Source: Actinomycetota bacterium
GTDB lineage: Bacteria; Actinomycetota; Actinomycetes; Streptosporangiales; Streptosporangiaceae
Assembly: GCA_027314595.1 (NCBI GenBank)
Contig: DAHVAN010000465.1
Location: 1 to 47,599, forward strand
Direction: 5' to 3'
DNA length: 47,599 nucleotides
This document shows, in pieces, positions 15,610 to 22,629 of this stretch. The notes under the pieces are model-generated. The model did no database searches. It was given only the letters and a program-made list of their open reading frames with translations, and was not told the origin of the DNA. Each line of letters opens with the position of its first letter. The first letter of the stretch is position 1. A program made the position numbers and the translations under genes.

Positions 15610-15963
15610 ATGCCGACGACGAGACAGCCCATCCCCGGGACGACCATCTTCGATGGCGACCAGGCCCGGAAGGGCTACGCGCTGAACAAGATGTGCATGT
15701 CCTTCAACGAAGCGGCCAACCGGGCCGAGTTCCTGCGCGATGAGGACGCCTACTGCGCGCGCTACAGGCTCAACGCCCAGCAGCGCGACGCGATCAGGCA
15801 CCGCAACGTGCTCGAACTGCTCGCCGCCGGCGGGAACATCTACTACCTGGCGAAGTTCGCCGGGATCTTCGGCCTTGACGTGCAGGACATCGGCGCTCAG
15901 CAGACCGGGGTCAGCAAGGAAGAGTTCAAGGCGCGGCTGCTCGCCAAAGCGGAAGGGCGATAG
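15610..15963 (+). CDS. ligA: Protocatechuate 4,5-dioxygenase alpha subunit-like (LigA)
   Basis: The small helical subunit of a class III extradiol dioxygenase, 117 residues. The family core is visible in GYALNKMCMSFNEAANRAEFLRDEDAYC and LLAAGGNIYYLAKFAGIFGLDVQDIGAQQTG. The subunit covers the active site of the beta subunit encoded next, 2 bases downstream. Together they would cleave protocatechuate or a related catechol such as gallate between carbons 4 and 5. The rest of the meta-cleavage pathway is not in the window, so the true substrate is uncertain. A DosR-box-like operator precedes the gene. Confidence 0.88.
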   Translation: MPTTRQPIPGTTIFDGDQARKGYALNKMCMSFNEAANRAEFLRDEDAYCARYRLNAQQRDAIRHRNVLELLAAGGNIYYLAKFAGIFGLDVQDIGAQQTGVSKEEFKARLLAKAEGR

Positions 15964-15965
15964 AG

Positions 15966-16811
15966 ATGGCCAGGATCATCGGCTGCGTCACGACCTCGCA
16001 CGTCCCGGCGATCGGCCGGGCCATCGAGAAGGAACTGCAGGAAGAGCCCTACTGGAAGCCGTTCTTCGACGGCTTCAAGCCGGTGCACCGCTGGCTTGCC
16101 GAATCGCGGCCCGACGTCGTGGTCATCTTCTACAACGATCACGGGCTGAACTTCTTCCTCGACAAGCTGCCCACGTTCGCGATCGGCGCGGCACAGGAGT
16201 ACCGCAGCGACGACGAGGGATGGAACATCCCGACCGTTGCCCCGTTCCCTGGTGACCCGGACCTGTCGTGGCACATCATCAACTCGGTGGTCGCCGAGGA
16301 CTTCGACATCACCACCTGTCAGGAGATGGTCGTCGATCACGCGGTGTGCAACCCGATGGCGCTGCTGTGGCCAGGGGGCAAGCCGTGGCCGGTGCGGATC
16401 GTGCCGGTGGAGATCAACACCGTCCAGTTTCCGCTGCCATCGGCCGCGCGCTGCTACAGCCTCGGCGAGGCGGTCGGCCGGGCCGTCGCCTCCTACCCGG
16501 AAGACCTGCGCGTGCTGGTCATGGGCACCGGCGGGCTGTCCCACCAGCTCGACGGCGAGCGGGCCGGATTCATCAACAAGGCGTTCGACCGGGAGTTCAT
16601 GACCAGCCTGACCGCCGACCCGCAGTGGGCGACCAAGTACTCGACCCTCGAGCTAGTGGAGAAGACAGGCAGCCAGGGAATCGAGCTGATGCTGTGGGTG
16701 GCGGCCCGGGCGGCCCTCGGCTCCGGCGGCGTTCGCGAGGTGGCAGCCAACTACCACATACCGATCTCCAACACCGCGGCCGGCATGCTGCTGCTCGAAC
16801 CGACGGGATGA
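15966..16811 (+). CDS. ligB: Protocatechuate 4,5-dioxygenase beta subunit-like (LigB)
   Basis: The catalytic subunit (281 residues) of a class III extradiol ring-cleavage dioxygenase using Fe(II). Expected metal ligands are visible: His12 (TTSHVPAIG) and His59 (FYNDHGLNFF), with a Glu in GSQGIELMLWVAA as the third. The catalytic acid/base His is in MGTGGLSHQLDGERAG. Length and spacing match LigB. It is separated from ligA by two bases. Sphingobium LigAB acts in lignin-derived aromatic breakdown; related paralogues act on gallate or other catechols. No aromatic transporter or downstream enzymes are nearby, so this may be a stand-alone pair. Confidence 0.92.
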   Translation: MARIIGCVTTSHVPAIGRAIEKELQEEPYWKPFFDGFKPVHRWLAESRPDVVVIFYNDHGLNFFLDKLPTFAIGAAQEYRSDDEGWNIPTVAPFPGDPDLSWHIINSVVAEDFDITTCQEMVVDHAVCNPMALLWPGGKPWPVRIVPVEINTVQFPLPSAARCYSLGEAVGRAVASYPEDLRVLVMGTGGLSHQLDGERAGFINKAFDREFMTSLTADPQWATKYSTLELVEKTGSQGIELMLWVAARAALGSGGVREVAANYHIPISNTAAGMLLLEPTG

Positions 16812-17108
16812 CAGGCCCTGTCCACCAGGCTTCTGCTGCCCTGCTTCGGGACCGGCGTGGTCGAGTTCCTGCCCATGTTCACTCGTGTTTCGCACTTCTG
16901 TAACTGGAGTGACCTGGGTTACTGGTGATGTTCTTGAGGCAGAGTGTCCGGGGACGGGTACGGCACGGGTGATTCGCCTGGCCTGCGGTGCGTGACCCGG
17001 CGGGACAAAGGCGGAAGCACCGGCGGTGCTAACGTCCGCCTCTGCCCGAGGGAACCCGCCGATGCCTCCTGCCCTTAACCTGCCGGCCTCGCCAGCGGCG
17101 ACCCGAAC
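16812..17108. other. Gene-free stretch between ligB and the accessory remnants
   Basis: I see no reading frame with coding character or family similarity here. A GGGACAAAGG string (17003-17012) weakly resembles a DosR half-site, but the other half is missing. Confidence 0.5.
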
Positions 17109-17441
17109 ATGACCTCGCTCACCGCCCAGCTCCGCACGCTGCTCGCGACCCCGCCGGTGCCGGCGCTCGCGCAGCTGTCCGCGGAACCCTGGGGCCTCGC
17201 GTTCTACACCGCCGGGCACCGGCTGGCCCAGGCGGCCGGCCCGGGAACCCTGACCCGGGGCCTGCGGGCGGTCCTCGCCCACAACGTGATCTTCCACTGG
17301 AACAGGCTCGGCCTCCCGGCGAAGACCCAGGGCATCCTCGCCACCGCCGCCCGCGACGCCTGGATACCGGCCGTAGCAGCACTCATAGTTGCTGCGTCGT
17401 ACCGTAGAGGGACGCCGACGGCGCTCGGCGACATCGACTGA
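17109..17441 (+). pseudogene. Fragment resembling the C-terminal end of a thiopeptide/lanthipeptide biosynthesis (dehydratase-type) protein
   Basis: This 110-codon frame starts at ATG 17109 without a Shine-Dalgarno. The stretch LTRGLRAVLAHNVIFHWNRLGLPAKTQGILATAARDAW resembles the last ~50 residues of the small domain found in thiopeptide-type and FxLD lanthipeptide enzymes, which is normally ~250-300 residues or part of a much larger protein. No precursor peptide, cyclase or dehydratase gene is nearby. It is probably a decayed remnant, though a small expressed protein cannot be excluded. It is the first of several fragments up to tRNA-Leu. Confidence 0.5.
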
Positions 17442-17465
17442 AGATCGTCCCGGAGGTTGAGCCAG

Positions 17466-17699
17466 GTGGCCCTCAGCGATTCAGGCCGTGCCATCGACAG
17501 GCTGCACGAGCATCTGGGCAGTGGCGTGACGCGGCTGGACTCCCTGTCGGAGTCTTTTTCCATTTTCGCCTATGAGGCGATCCGGGACCGGCTGGGCAGT
17601 GCCAACCTGCGCCTCCTGTTGCACGACCAGAGCCTGGCGCAGTACCCGCTCAACGGGCTTGAGGCCGAGAGCGTCCAGCGCGCACGGCTGGACAGGTGA
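17466..17699 (+). pseudogene. N-terminal fragment of a PLD/SNF2-type helicase
   Basis: About 77 codons from GTG 17466, with GGAGG (17452-17456) 9 bases upstream, so the original start signals survive. The sequence RAIDRLHEHLGSGVTRLDSLSESFSIFAYEAIRDRLGSANLRLLL looks like the opening of large actinobacterial helicases that begin with a phospholipase-D-like domain and are often tied to restriction or phage defence. The frame ends at TGA 17697-17699, and the next 290 bases have no continuation in any frame that I can recognise. I read it as a truncated gene. Confidence 0.5.
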
Positions 17700-17987
17700 G
17701 TTGAATGCCGGAGGCTGACGGCTCTGCCGGGGATCGCATCCTCAGCCACAGGCTCGCCGCAGCGCCTTAACCCGCGGCACCGGAAACGCGACCGGCACGC
17801 GGACCCCGGCCCGGTGCCTCCTACCCCTTTGCGTCAGTACGTGACAGACGGCCACGGAACGCACACGGCAATAGCCCTTGAGCGCGGACTGGAAGCCGGG
17901 GCGGGGACCGCACTGGTGCACGCCAGCAGGTGGTCATAACCGGGTCTGCACGCTGGTGGAAGGCTGACGCACAGGTAACCTAGTCGT

Positions 17988-18242
17988 ATGATCGAGAATC
18001 CCCTGGGTCCCGATGCTGACGTCGGAGACCATCAGGTGATCACCCGCGCGGGCCGGGTCGAGGCCGTGGTGGTCCCCATGGAGGAGTACCGCGCGCTGAA
18101 GGCACTGGAGCAGCGCGAGGCCGAACTGTACTGGGCAGTGCACGAGGCCCGGTACCCGTCGAAGCCCGGCGACGACGCACCCGAGGGCAAGGCGTACGAC
18201 TCGATGGACGCTCTGCTGGCCGATCTCGACCTGCCGGAATGA
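17988..18242 (+). CDS. Type II antitoxin, Phd/YefM-like
   Basis: An 84-residue acidic protein with a short N-terminal strand-helix region (DHQVITRAGRVEAVVVPMEEYRALKALEQRE) like Phd/YefM antitoxins. An extended acidic C-terminus follows (YDSMDALLADLDLPE), which would wrap the toxin. No Shine-Dalgarno precedes ATG 17988, so leaderless translation is possible. The stop overlaps the toxin start as ATGA (18239-18242), the usual coupling for antitoxin-toxin pairs. The complex would be expected to repress its own promoter. Confidence 0.75.
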   Translation: MIENPLGPDADVGDHQVITRAGRVEAVVVPMEEYRALKALEQREAELYWAVHEARYPSKPGDDAPEGKAYDSMDALLADLDLPE

Positions 18243-18538
18243 AGTACGTCCGCACCGCGGGCTTCCTCATCGACCTGCGGCGGCTTCCGGCGGAGCAGCG
18301 CAAGCTCTTCGTAATGGCGGTGCACGCTCTCCTGCGCCCGGCCCTGGATGCGGGCGCGCACACCGGCGCTACGCCTTGGCCGAGAGCCCTGCGCATTCAC
18401 CGGATCGGCGCGAAGTACTCGATGACCTGGAGTCTCGCCTCACCAGACGGCCGGGCACTGTTCCGGCTGGCCGAAGTCAACAGAGAAACCGTTGTCGTGT
18501 GGCTCCGCGTGGGCAACCACTCCATCTACGACTCATGA
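18239..18538 (+). CDS. Type II toxin, RelE/ParE superfamily-like
   Basis: A 99-residue basic protein: KYVRTAGFLIDLRRLPAEQRKLFVMAVHALL, then RIHRIGAKYSMTWSLASPDGRALFRL, ending VVVWLRVGNHSIYDS. The last stretch (strand, then H-x-IYD) is the hallmark of RelE/YoeB-like ribonuclease toxins, whose C-terminal Tyr or His is near the active site. It overlaps its antitoxin gene by four bases. The pair lies among gene fragments next to a tRNA-Leu, a typical place for a module that stabilises or outlives an integrated element. Target specificity cannot be inferred. Confidence 0.75.
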   Translation: MKYVRTAGFLIDLRRLPAEQRKLFVMAVHALLRPALDAGAHTGATPWPRALRIHRIGAKYSMTWSLASPDGRALFRLAEVNRETVVVWLRVGNHSIYDS

Positions 18539-18831
18539 ACGACCCGCCATTCCTCCGGCGCCGGAGCCGGGCGAATGACCTTGGATGCACTGACCTCCCC
18601 GCCGCTGTTCCCGCCCGGCCGCCCGCGGAACGTCGCGGTCCGGCAGTGCGACAAGTACCGCGGCAGCGTCTCGGCCGTCACGTTGCCGAGCTGAGTGTCC
18701 TCCTCGCCCAGCCAGCGGCAGAACGCCAGCAGGTCGAACGCGTAGGCCCGCACGGTCTTCGGTGAGTACCGGCGGTCGCCCAGATAGCCAAGGAACTCGT
18801 TCGCCAGGGCGAACTGCGGCGCGGCCGGGCC
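18526..18831 (-). pseudogene. Integrase fragment (N-terminal SAM-like core-binding domain)
   Basis: Read leftward from about 18831, the frame gives ALANEFLGYLGDRRYSPKTVRAYAFDLLAFCRWLGEEDTQLGNVTAETLPRYLSHC. This is the SAM-like N-terminal domain of a phage/tyrosine integrase, with the SPKTVRAYAFDL motif. The catalytic domain with its Arg-His-Arg-Tyr residues is absent; the frame ends at 18526 after an unrelated tail. It belongs to a different integrase from the fragment at 19079-19367. Confidence 0.65.
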
Positions 18832-18945
18832 GGCGTCATCCTGTGCTGGCTGGCCCTCCTGCTGGCCCGCGTCGCCGAGAACGCCTGCGGCCAGACCTGG
18901 CCCGAGCTGCGCCGCCAGCTCGACCGCTTCGGCATCGTGACCCGC
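18829..18945 (+). pseudogene. Transposase fragment, IS1634/IS4-like
   Basis: On the plus strand, codons from 18835 read VILCWLALLLARVAENACGQTWPELRRQLDRF. This resembles the conserved C-terminal segment of IS1634-type transposases (LLCWLALLLxRVAExxxGxTW). Only about 35 codons remain, without inverted repeats. It is sandwiched between opposite-strand integrase and helicase fragments. Confidence 0.5.
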
Positions 18946-19070
18946 CAGCCGCGCTCCAGGTCCAGGTACAGCCGGTACCCGGTCGCCTCGCGCAGCGCCC
19001 GCTCGGCCTCGGCCTTCTGGCCGAACTTCGCATCCGGCTTCTGCGCGAAGTCGGCTGTCGTCAGGCCGAG
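18930..19070 (-). pseudogene. Helicase-like fragment
   Basis: Leftward codons give FAQKPDAKFGQKAEAERALREATGYRLYLDLERGWRVTMPK. This resembles an internal segment of large actinobacterial DEAD-box helicases (ATGYRLYLDLERGWRVTMPN). It is fused in frame behind the integrase fragment by what looks like a deletion junction near 19075 and is cut off near 18930. Confidence 0.4.
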
Positions 19071-19078
19071 CTCCTCTG

Positions 19079-19367
19079 GCCGGATGGTGCGCTCGATGTA
19101 GCCCTGGTACATGCCGCGGGTGGTGAAGTCGAGGTCGGCCACCTCGAGCATCTTGTCGAGCAGTTCGCCGAACGTCGCCCTCGTCCTCGGTTCCCGCCCG
19201 GATGTCACGTCGGCCACCATGCGGTCCCGGGCGGCCTCGGCCGCCTCTAGCGTCGCGGCGTACTCGTAGCGGTACTGATAACGCTTCGTGATGGGATCAC
19301 GGCCCTCGGGGACGGCGATCTCGTACCCGAACGGCCTCTTGCGGATGTGTCCTCTGGGTTTCCTCAT
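19079..19367 (-). pseudogene. Tyrosine integrase N-terminal fragment next to tRNA-Leu
   Basis: From ATG 19367 the frame reads MRKPRGHIRKRPFGYEIAV, an arm-type DNA-binding (AP2-like) domain. TFGELLDKMLEVADLDFTTRGMYQGYIERTIRP follows, the start of the SAM-like domain. About 95 residues remain of an integrase that would normally be ~380-450. The gene points away from the 3' end of tRNA-Leu, the standard arrangement for elements that integrate into tRNA 3' ends. Beyond residue ~95 the frame runs into unrelated helicase-like sequence. Confidence 0.7.
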
Positions 19368-19379
19368 AAGGACGCCCCT

Positions 19380-19426
19380 GGCTCCCTGTGCCGGGCTTGC
19401 CGAAGGCGTGCCGGGCACAGGGAGCC
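19380..19426. repeat. Inverted repeat between integrase remnant and tRNA-Leu
   Basis: GGCTCCCTGTGCC (19380-19392) and GGCACAGGGAGCC (19414-19426) form a perfect 13-bp stem around a 21-base loop. It sits downstream of tRNA-Leu and just upstream of the integrase ATG. It could be the tRNA terminator, or integrase/excisionase binding sites of the former element. Confidence 0.6.
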
Positions 19427-19491
19427 GGCTTCCCGCGCCGAACCCGGGAAACAGCGAAGCTGGCCCGCGTTCCCGCAGGCCAGCCGTAGAG

Positions 19492-19574
19492 TGGGCGAGG
19501 AGGGATTTGAACCCTCACATCCTTTCGGACACACGGACCTGAACCGTGCGCGTCTGCCGTTCCGCCACCCGCCC
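19492..19574 (-). tRNA. tRNA-Leu (anticodon CAG)
   Basis: Read on the minus strand, the acceptor GGGCGGG pairs with CTCGCCC (one G-T pair). The T arm GAGGG-TTCAAAT-CCCTC is intact. The anticodon loop TTCAGGT gives CAG, decoding CTG. A long variable arm (TGTCCGAAAGGATGT region) marks it as a class II tRNA. The discriminator is A (19492) and CCA is not encoded. Its 3' end faces the integrase remnant. Confidence 0.93.
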
Positions 19575-19663
19575 GGGCGAGGACTTAGATTAGCACGACC
19601 TCAGGTGCACTCGTACCCCGGATACCATCAGGTACGTAAGGAAGGGCGAAGGGAGCCGGACGA

Positions 19664-20416
19664 GTGGGAGTTCTGCAGCGCTTCGAACGGCGGCTCGAGG
19701 GAATGGTCGAGGGGGCCTTCGCCCGAGCCTTCAAGTCCGAACTGCAGCCGGTCGAGGTGGCGAGCGCGGTGCAGCGCGAGATGGACGACCGGGCTGCGAT
19801 CGTGGCGCAAGGCCGCACTCTGGTGCCGAACGACTTCGTCGTCGAGATCGCGGAGACCGATCACGAGCGCCTGGACGTGTACGCCGAGAGCCTCGGCACC
19901 GAGTTGGCCACCCTGGCGAGGGATTACGCGAAGGAACAGGGGTACTCGTTCGTGGGCCCGGTGCGGATGCGGTTCGAGGGCCTCCCCGACCTCACGACGG
20001 GAACGTTCCGCATCCGGTCGGGGGTGATCAGGGGCCACACGGTGGAGGCGGGCGAAGTGCGCCAGCCGGTCAGCGACCTGCCGCGGACGCCTGATGCGCA
20101 GTTCTACGGAAGGCCCCGCCTCGTCCTGGCGAGTTCGGGAGGTGGCATGGGAGCAGGCAGCACCTACGAGCTGCAGACGCCGGTGACCCTGCTCGGCCGC
20201 GGCACCGACTGCGACCTGCGACTGGTCGATCCGGGTGTCTCGCGGCACCACGCCGAGCTCCGCGTGGAGGACGACCAGGTCGTCCTCGTCGACCTGGGTT
20301 CCACCAACGGCACGCTGGTCAACGGCCAGCCGGTGCGCCGCGTCGCGCTCACTGACGGCACCAACGTGACGCTCGGCCGCACGACCCTGGTCTTCAGGCA
20401 AGACGGCCGGTACTAA
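19664..20416 (+). CDS. fhaA: FhaA: DUF3662 and FHA domain protein
   Basis: A 250-residue phosphothreonine-binding protein of the cell-wall kinase operon. Residues 1-~115 form the DUF3662 domain (GVLQRFERRLEGMVEGAFARAFKSELQPVEVASAV). The FHA domain is at ~165-245 (TLLGRGTDCDLRL, SRHHAELRV, LVDLGSTNGTLVNG) and carries the Arg, Ser-x-x-His and Asn residues that bind phospho-Thr. In mycobacteria FhaA is a PknB partner that binds phosphorylated MviN (MurJ) and tunes peptidoglycan synthesis. GTG 19664 has GGGAG upstream. The linker is shorter than in M. tuberculosis. It is the first gene of the operon, 93 bp before fhaB. Confidence 0.96.
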   Translation: MGVLQRFERRLEGMVEGAFARAFKSELQPVEVASAVQREMDDRAAIVAQGRTLVPNDFVVEIAETDHERLDVYAESLGTELATLARDYAKEQGYSFVGPVRMRFEGLPDLTTGTFRIRSGVIRGHTVEAGEVRQPVSDLPRTPDAQFYGRPRLVLASSGGGMGAGSTYELQTPVTLLGRGTDCDLRLVDPGVSRHHAELRVEDDQVVLVDLGSTNGTLVNGQPVRRVALTDGTNVTLGRTTLVFRQDGRY

Positions 20417-20509
20417 GAGACGGCCTAGACAGGCACCAGAGGACCAAGGACTGACTACCCTAAGGGCAGCAATCCGACAGCGTCGAAGAAGCCGAGGAAA
20501 CCGCACGGG

Positions 20510-20998
20510 ATGAACGCCCTTACCCTCACCCTCATCAGGGTGGCCTTCCTGGCCGTTTTGTGGCTGTTTGTCATCGCGGCCATCGGCGTGGTGCGCACCG
20601 ACCTGTTCGGCGCGACAGCGGCGAAGCTGCGCCGCCGGAACCGGCCGCCGCAGGCGCAGCCCCAGCGGCCCCAGCGGCCCCAGCGGCAGCCGCGGCCGGG
20701 CCGCGGGAACCCGCGTTTCCTCGTCGTCACCGAGGGCGGCCTGAGCGGCGTAAGCATAGACCTGGCGGACCAGCAAATTACCCTTGGGCGGGCCAATGAC
20801 GCCACGCTAGTCCTCAATGACGACTACGCTTCAAGCCGACATGCCCGGATTTTCCCGCAGGACGGACAGTGGATCGTTGAAGATCTCGGTTCGACCAACG
20901 GCACCTATCTGGACCGCCAGAAGGTGACCCGGCCAACGCCTGTGCCCGTAGGTGTGCCGATCCGGATTGGCAAGACCGTTCTGGAACTGCGCAGATGA
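20510..20998 (+). CDS. fhaB: FhaB (FipA-like): membrane-anchored FHA protein
   Basis: A 162-residue protein with one N-terminal membrane segment (about 5-27, LTLIRVAFLAVLWLFVIAAIGVV), a Pro/Gln/Arg-rich linker (QAQPQRPQRPQRQPRPG) and a C-terminal FHA domain (ITLGRANDATLVLNDDYASSRHARIF, EDLGSTNGTYLD). Homologues (FhaB, also called FipA) interact with FtsZ and FtsQ in mycobacteria and are kinase substrates. The stop overlaps the pstP start as ATGA (20995-20998). Confidence 0.95.
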   Translation: MNALTLTLIRVAFLAVLWLFVIAAIGVVRTDLFGATAAKLRRRNRPPQAQPQRPQRPQRQPRPGRGNPRFLVVTEGGLSGVSIDLADQQITLGRANDATLVLNDDYASSRHARIFPQDGQWIVEDLGSTNGTYLDRQKVTRPTPVPVGVPIRIGKTVLELRR

Positions 20999-22629
20999 CA
21001 CTTGCACTCCGCTACGCGGTACGCTCCGACGTCGGTCTCCTCCGCGAGGGGAACGAGGATTCGGCGTACGCGGGGCCGCACCTGCTCGCGGTCGCCGATG
21101 GCATGGGGGGCCACGCGGCCGGCGAGGTGGCGAGCGCCGCGACCATTTCGGCGCTCGCGTCCCTTGATGCCGAACACTCGGGGGCTGACCTGGTCAGCGC
21201 GCTGGCGGGCGCGGTCGCGAGCGCCAACATGCGGTTGCAGGAGCTGATCATCTCCGACCCCGCGACCGAGGGCATGGGCACAACGCTGACCGCGCTGCTG
21301 TGGTCCGACGGCCACGCGGCGCTGTGCCATATCGGCGACTCGCGCGCGTACCTGCTGCGGAACGGCCAGTTCTACCAGATAACCCATGACCACACGCTGG
21401 TCCAGTCGCTGGTCGACGAGGGCAGGATCACCGAAGACGACGTGGCCACCCACCCGCACCGGTCGCTGCTGCTCCGGGCTCTCGACGGCAGGACGGTCGC
21501 CGAGCCAGACCTGTCCGCCCACGAGACGATGGCGGGCGACCGCTACCTCCTCTGCTCGGACGGCCTGTCCGGCGTGGTCACCGAGCAGACGCTGCACCAG
21601 ACGCTCAGTTCGGTGTGGGACCTGGAGAAGGCGGCGCTTCAGCTCGTTGAGCTCGCCATCAGGGGCGGCGGCCCCGACAACATCACGTGCATCGTCGCGG
21701 ACGTCGTGGACACCCAGATCACCGCGCTGCCGCCGACCCGGATCCCGGTGCTCGCCGGTGCCGCGTCGCACGGGCCGGCCGCCGAACTGCGATCGGCCGC
21801 CAGGCAGAGTTCGCCGGCCACCCGGGCGATGCGGCTGACGAGGACCACGCCGCAGCACGCGCTGCCCGACGACACCCGAAGCTGGAGCAACGGGCACAAC
21901 GGCCACGCCAGGCTGGAGACCGACGACACCGGCGCCAGGGGCCGGGGCACCCATCGCGCCACGCGGCACGACGATGACGACGATGACGATTACGCGCAGC
22001 ACGACGAGGGCAGGCGGCGTTGGCCGGTGGTCACCACCCTGCTCGTGCTGCTCGTGCTGCTGCTCGGCGGCGGCCTGTACGGCGGCTGGCGGTACGTCCA
22101 GGGGCAGTACTACGTCGGCGTGCAGAACGGCAACGTCGCGATCTTCCGCGGCGTCAACCAGAGCCTTGCGGGCATCAGCCTGTCCAGCCTCGTCCAGAAG
22201 ACGAACCTGCCGATCAGCCAGGTGGCGGCCGGCAGCCAGGGCATGATCCGCCAGACGATCCCGGAAAGCAGCCTGGCTCACGCGCAGAGCCTGGTCCAGA
22301 CGATGCAGAACGCGGTCACGACCTGCCAGGGCAGGTACCGGGCACTGGCGGCGTGGCAGGTCGCCTATGCCAAGTACCAGGGCGAGCTCGCCGCCTACCG
22401 CGCGAGAAGGACTAAGGTCGCGCCCAAGGACAACCCGGGCGCGCAGCCCCAGGCTCCCGAAGCGGCCGACTGCGCCCCGTCGACCGCGTTCGGCGTCCCG
22501 GCGAGTGCGCTGGGCCCGCAGCCGGTGATCACGCCGTCCATCCCGCCCCCGGCCAAGCCGTCACGCAGCCCCGCCGCCAAGACCTCACCGGCTCCGCACG
22601 CGTCCTCGACCGCGAAGACAGCCGGATGA
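20995..22629 (+). CDS. pstP: PstP: membrane PP2C Ser/Thr phosphatase
   Basis: This phosphatase reverses PknA/PknB phosphorylation. The PP2C catalytic domain covers ~1-240, with metal-binding Asp residues in REGNEDSAY, ADGMGGHAAGE, CSDGLSG and GGGPDNITCIV. A disordered linker follows and includes a run of Asp codons (around 21969-21990). A single membrane helix lies at ~343-365 (VVTTLLVLLVLLLGGGLYGGW), with an extracytoplasmic C-terminal domain (QYYVGVQNGNVAIFRGVNQ) and a Pro/Ser/Ala-rich tail. At 544 residues it is slightly longer than the mycobacterial protein. It overlaps fhaB and rodA by four bases each. Confidence 0.97.
   Translation: MTLALRYAVRSDVGLLREGNEDSAYAGPHLLAVADGMGGHAAGEVASAATISALASLDAEHSGADLVSALAGAVASANMRLQELIISDPATEGMGTTLTALLWSDGHAALCHIGDSRAYLLRNGQFYQITHDHTLVQSLVDEGRITEDDVATHPHRSLLLRALDGRTVAEPDLSAHETMAGDRYLLCSDGLSGVVTEQTLHQTLSSVWDLEKAALQLVELAIRGGGPDNITCIVADVVDTQITALPPTRIPVLAGAASHGPAAELRSAARQSSPATRAMRLTRTTPQHALPDDTRSWSNGHNGHARLETDDTGARGRGTHRATRHDDDDDDDYAQHDEGRRRWPVVTTLLVLLVLLLGGGLYGGWRYVQGQYYVGVQNGNVAIFRGVNQSLAGISLSSLVQKTNLPISQVAAGSQGMIRQTIPESSLAHAQSLVQTMQNAVTTCQGRYRALAAWQVAYAKYQGELAAYRARRTKVAPKDNPGAQPQAPEAADCAPSTAFGVPASALGPQPVITPSIPPPAKPSRSPAAKTSPAPHASSTAKTAG

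Noticed and set aside
17003-17016. Third DosR-like box (GGGACAAAGGCGGA)
   Set aside because: Only one half-site matches, and the downstream frame is a probable remnant.
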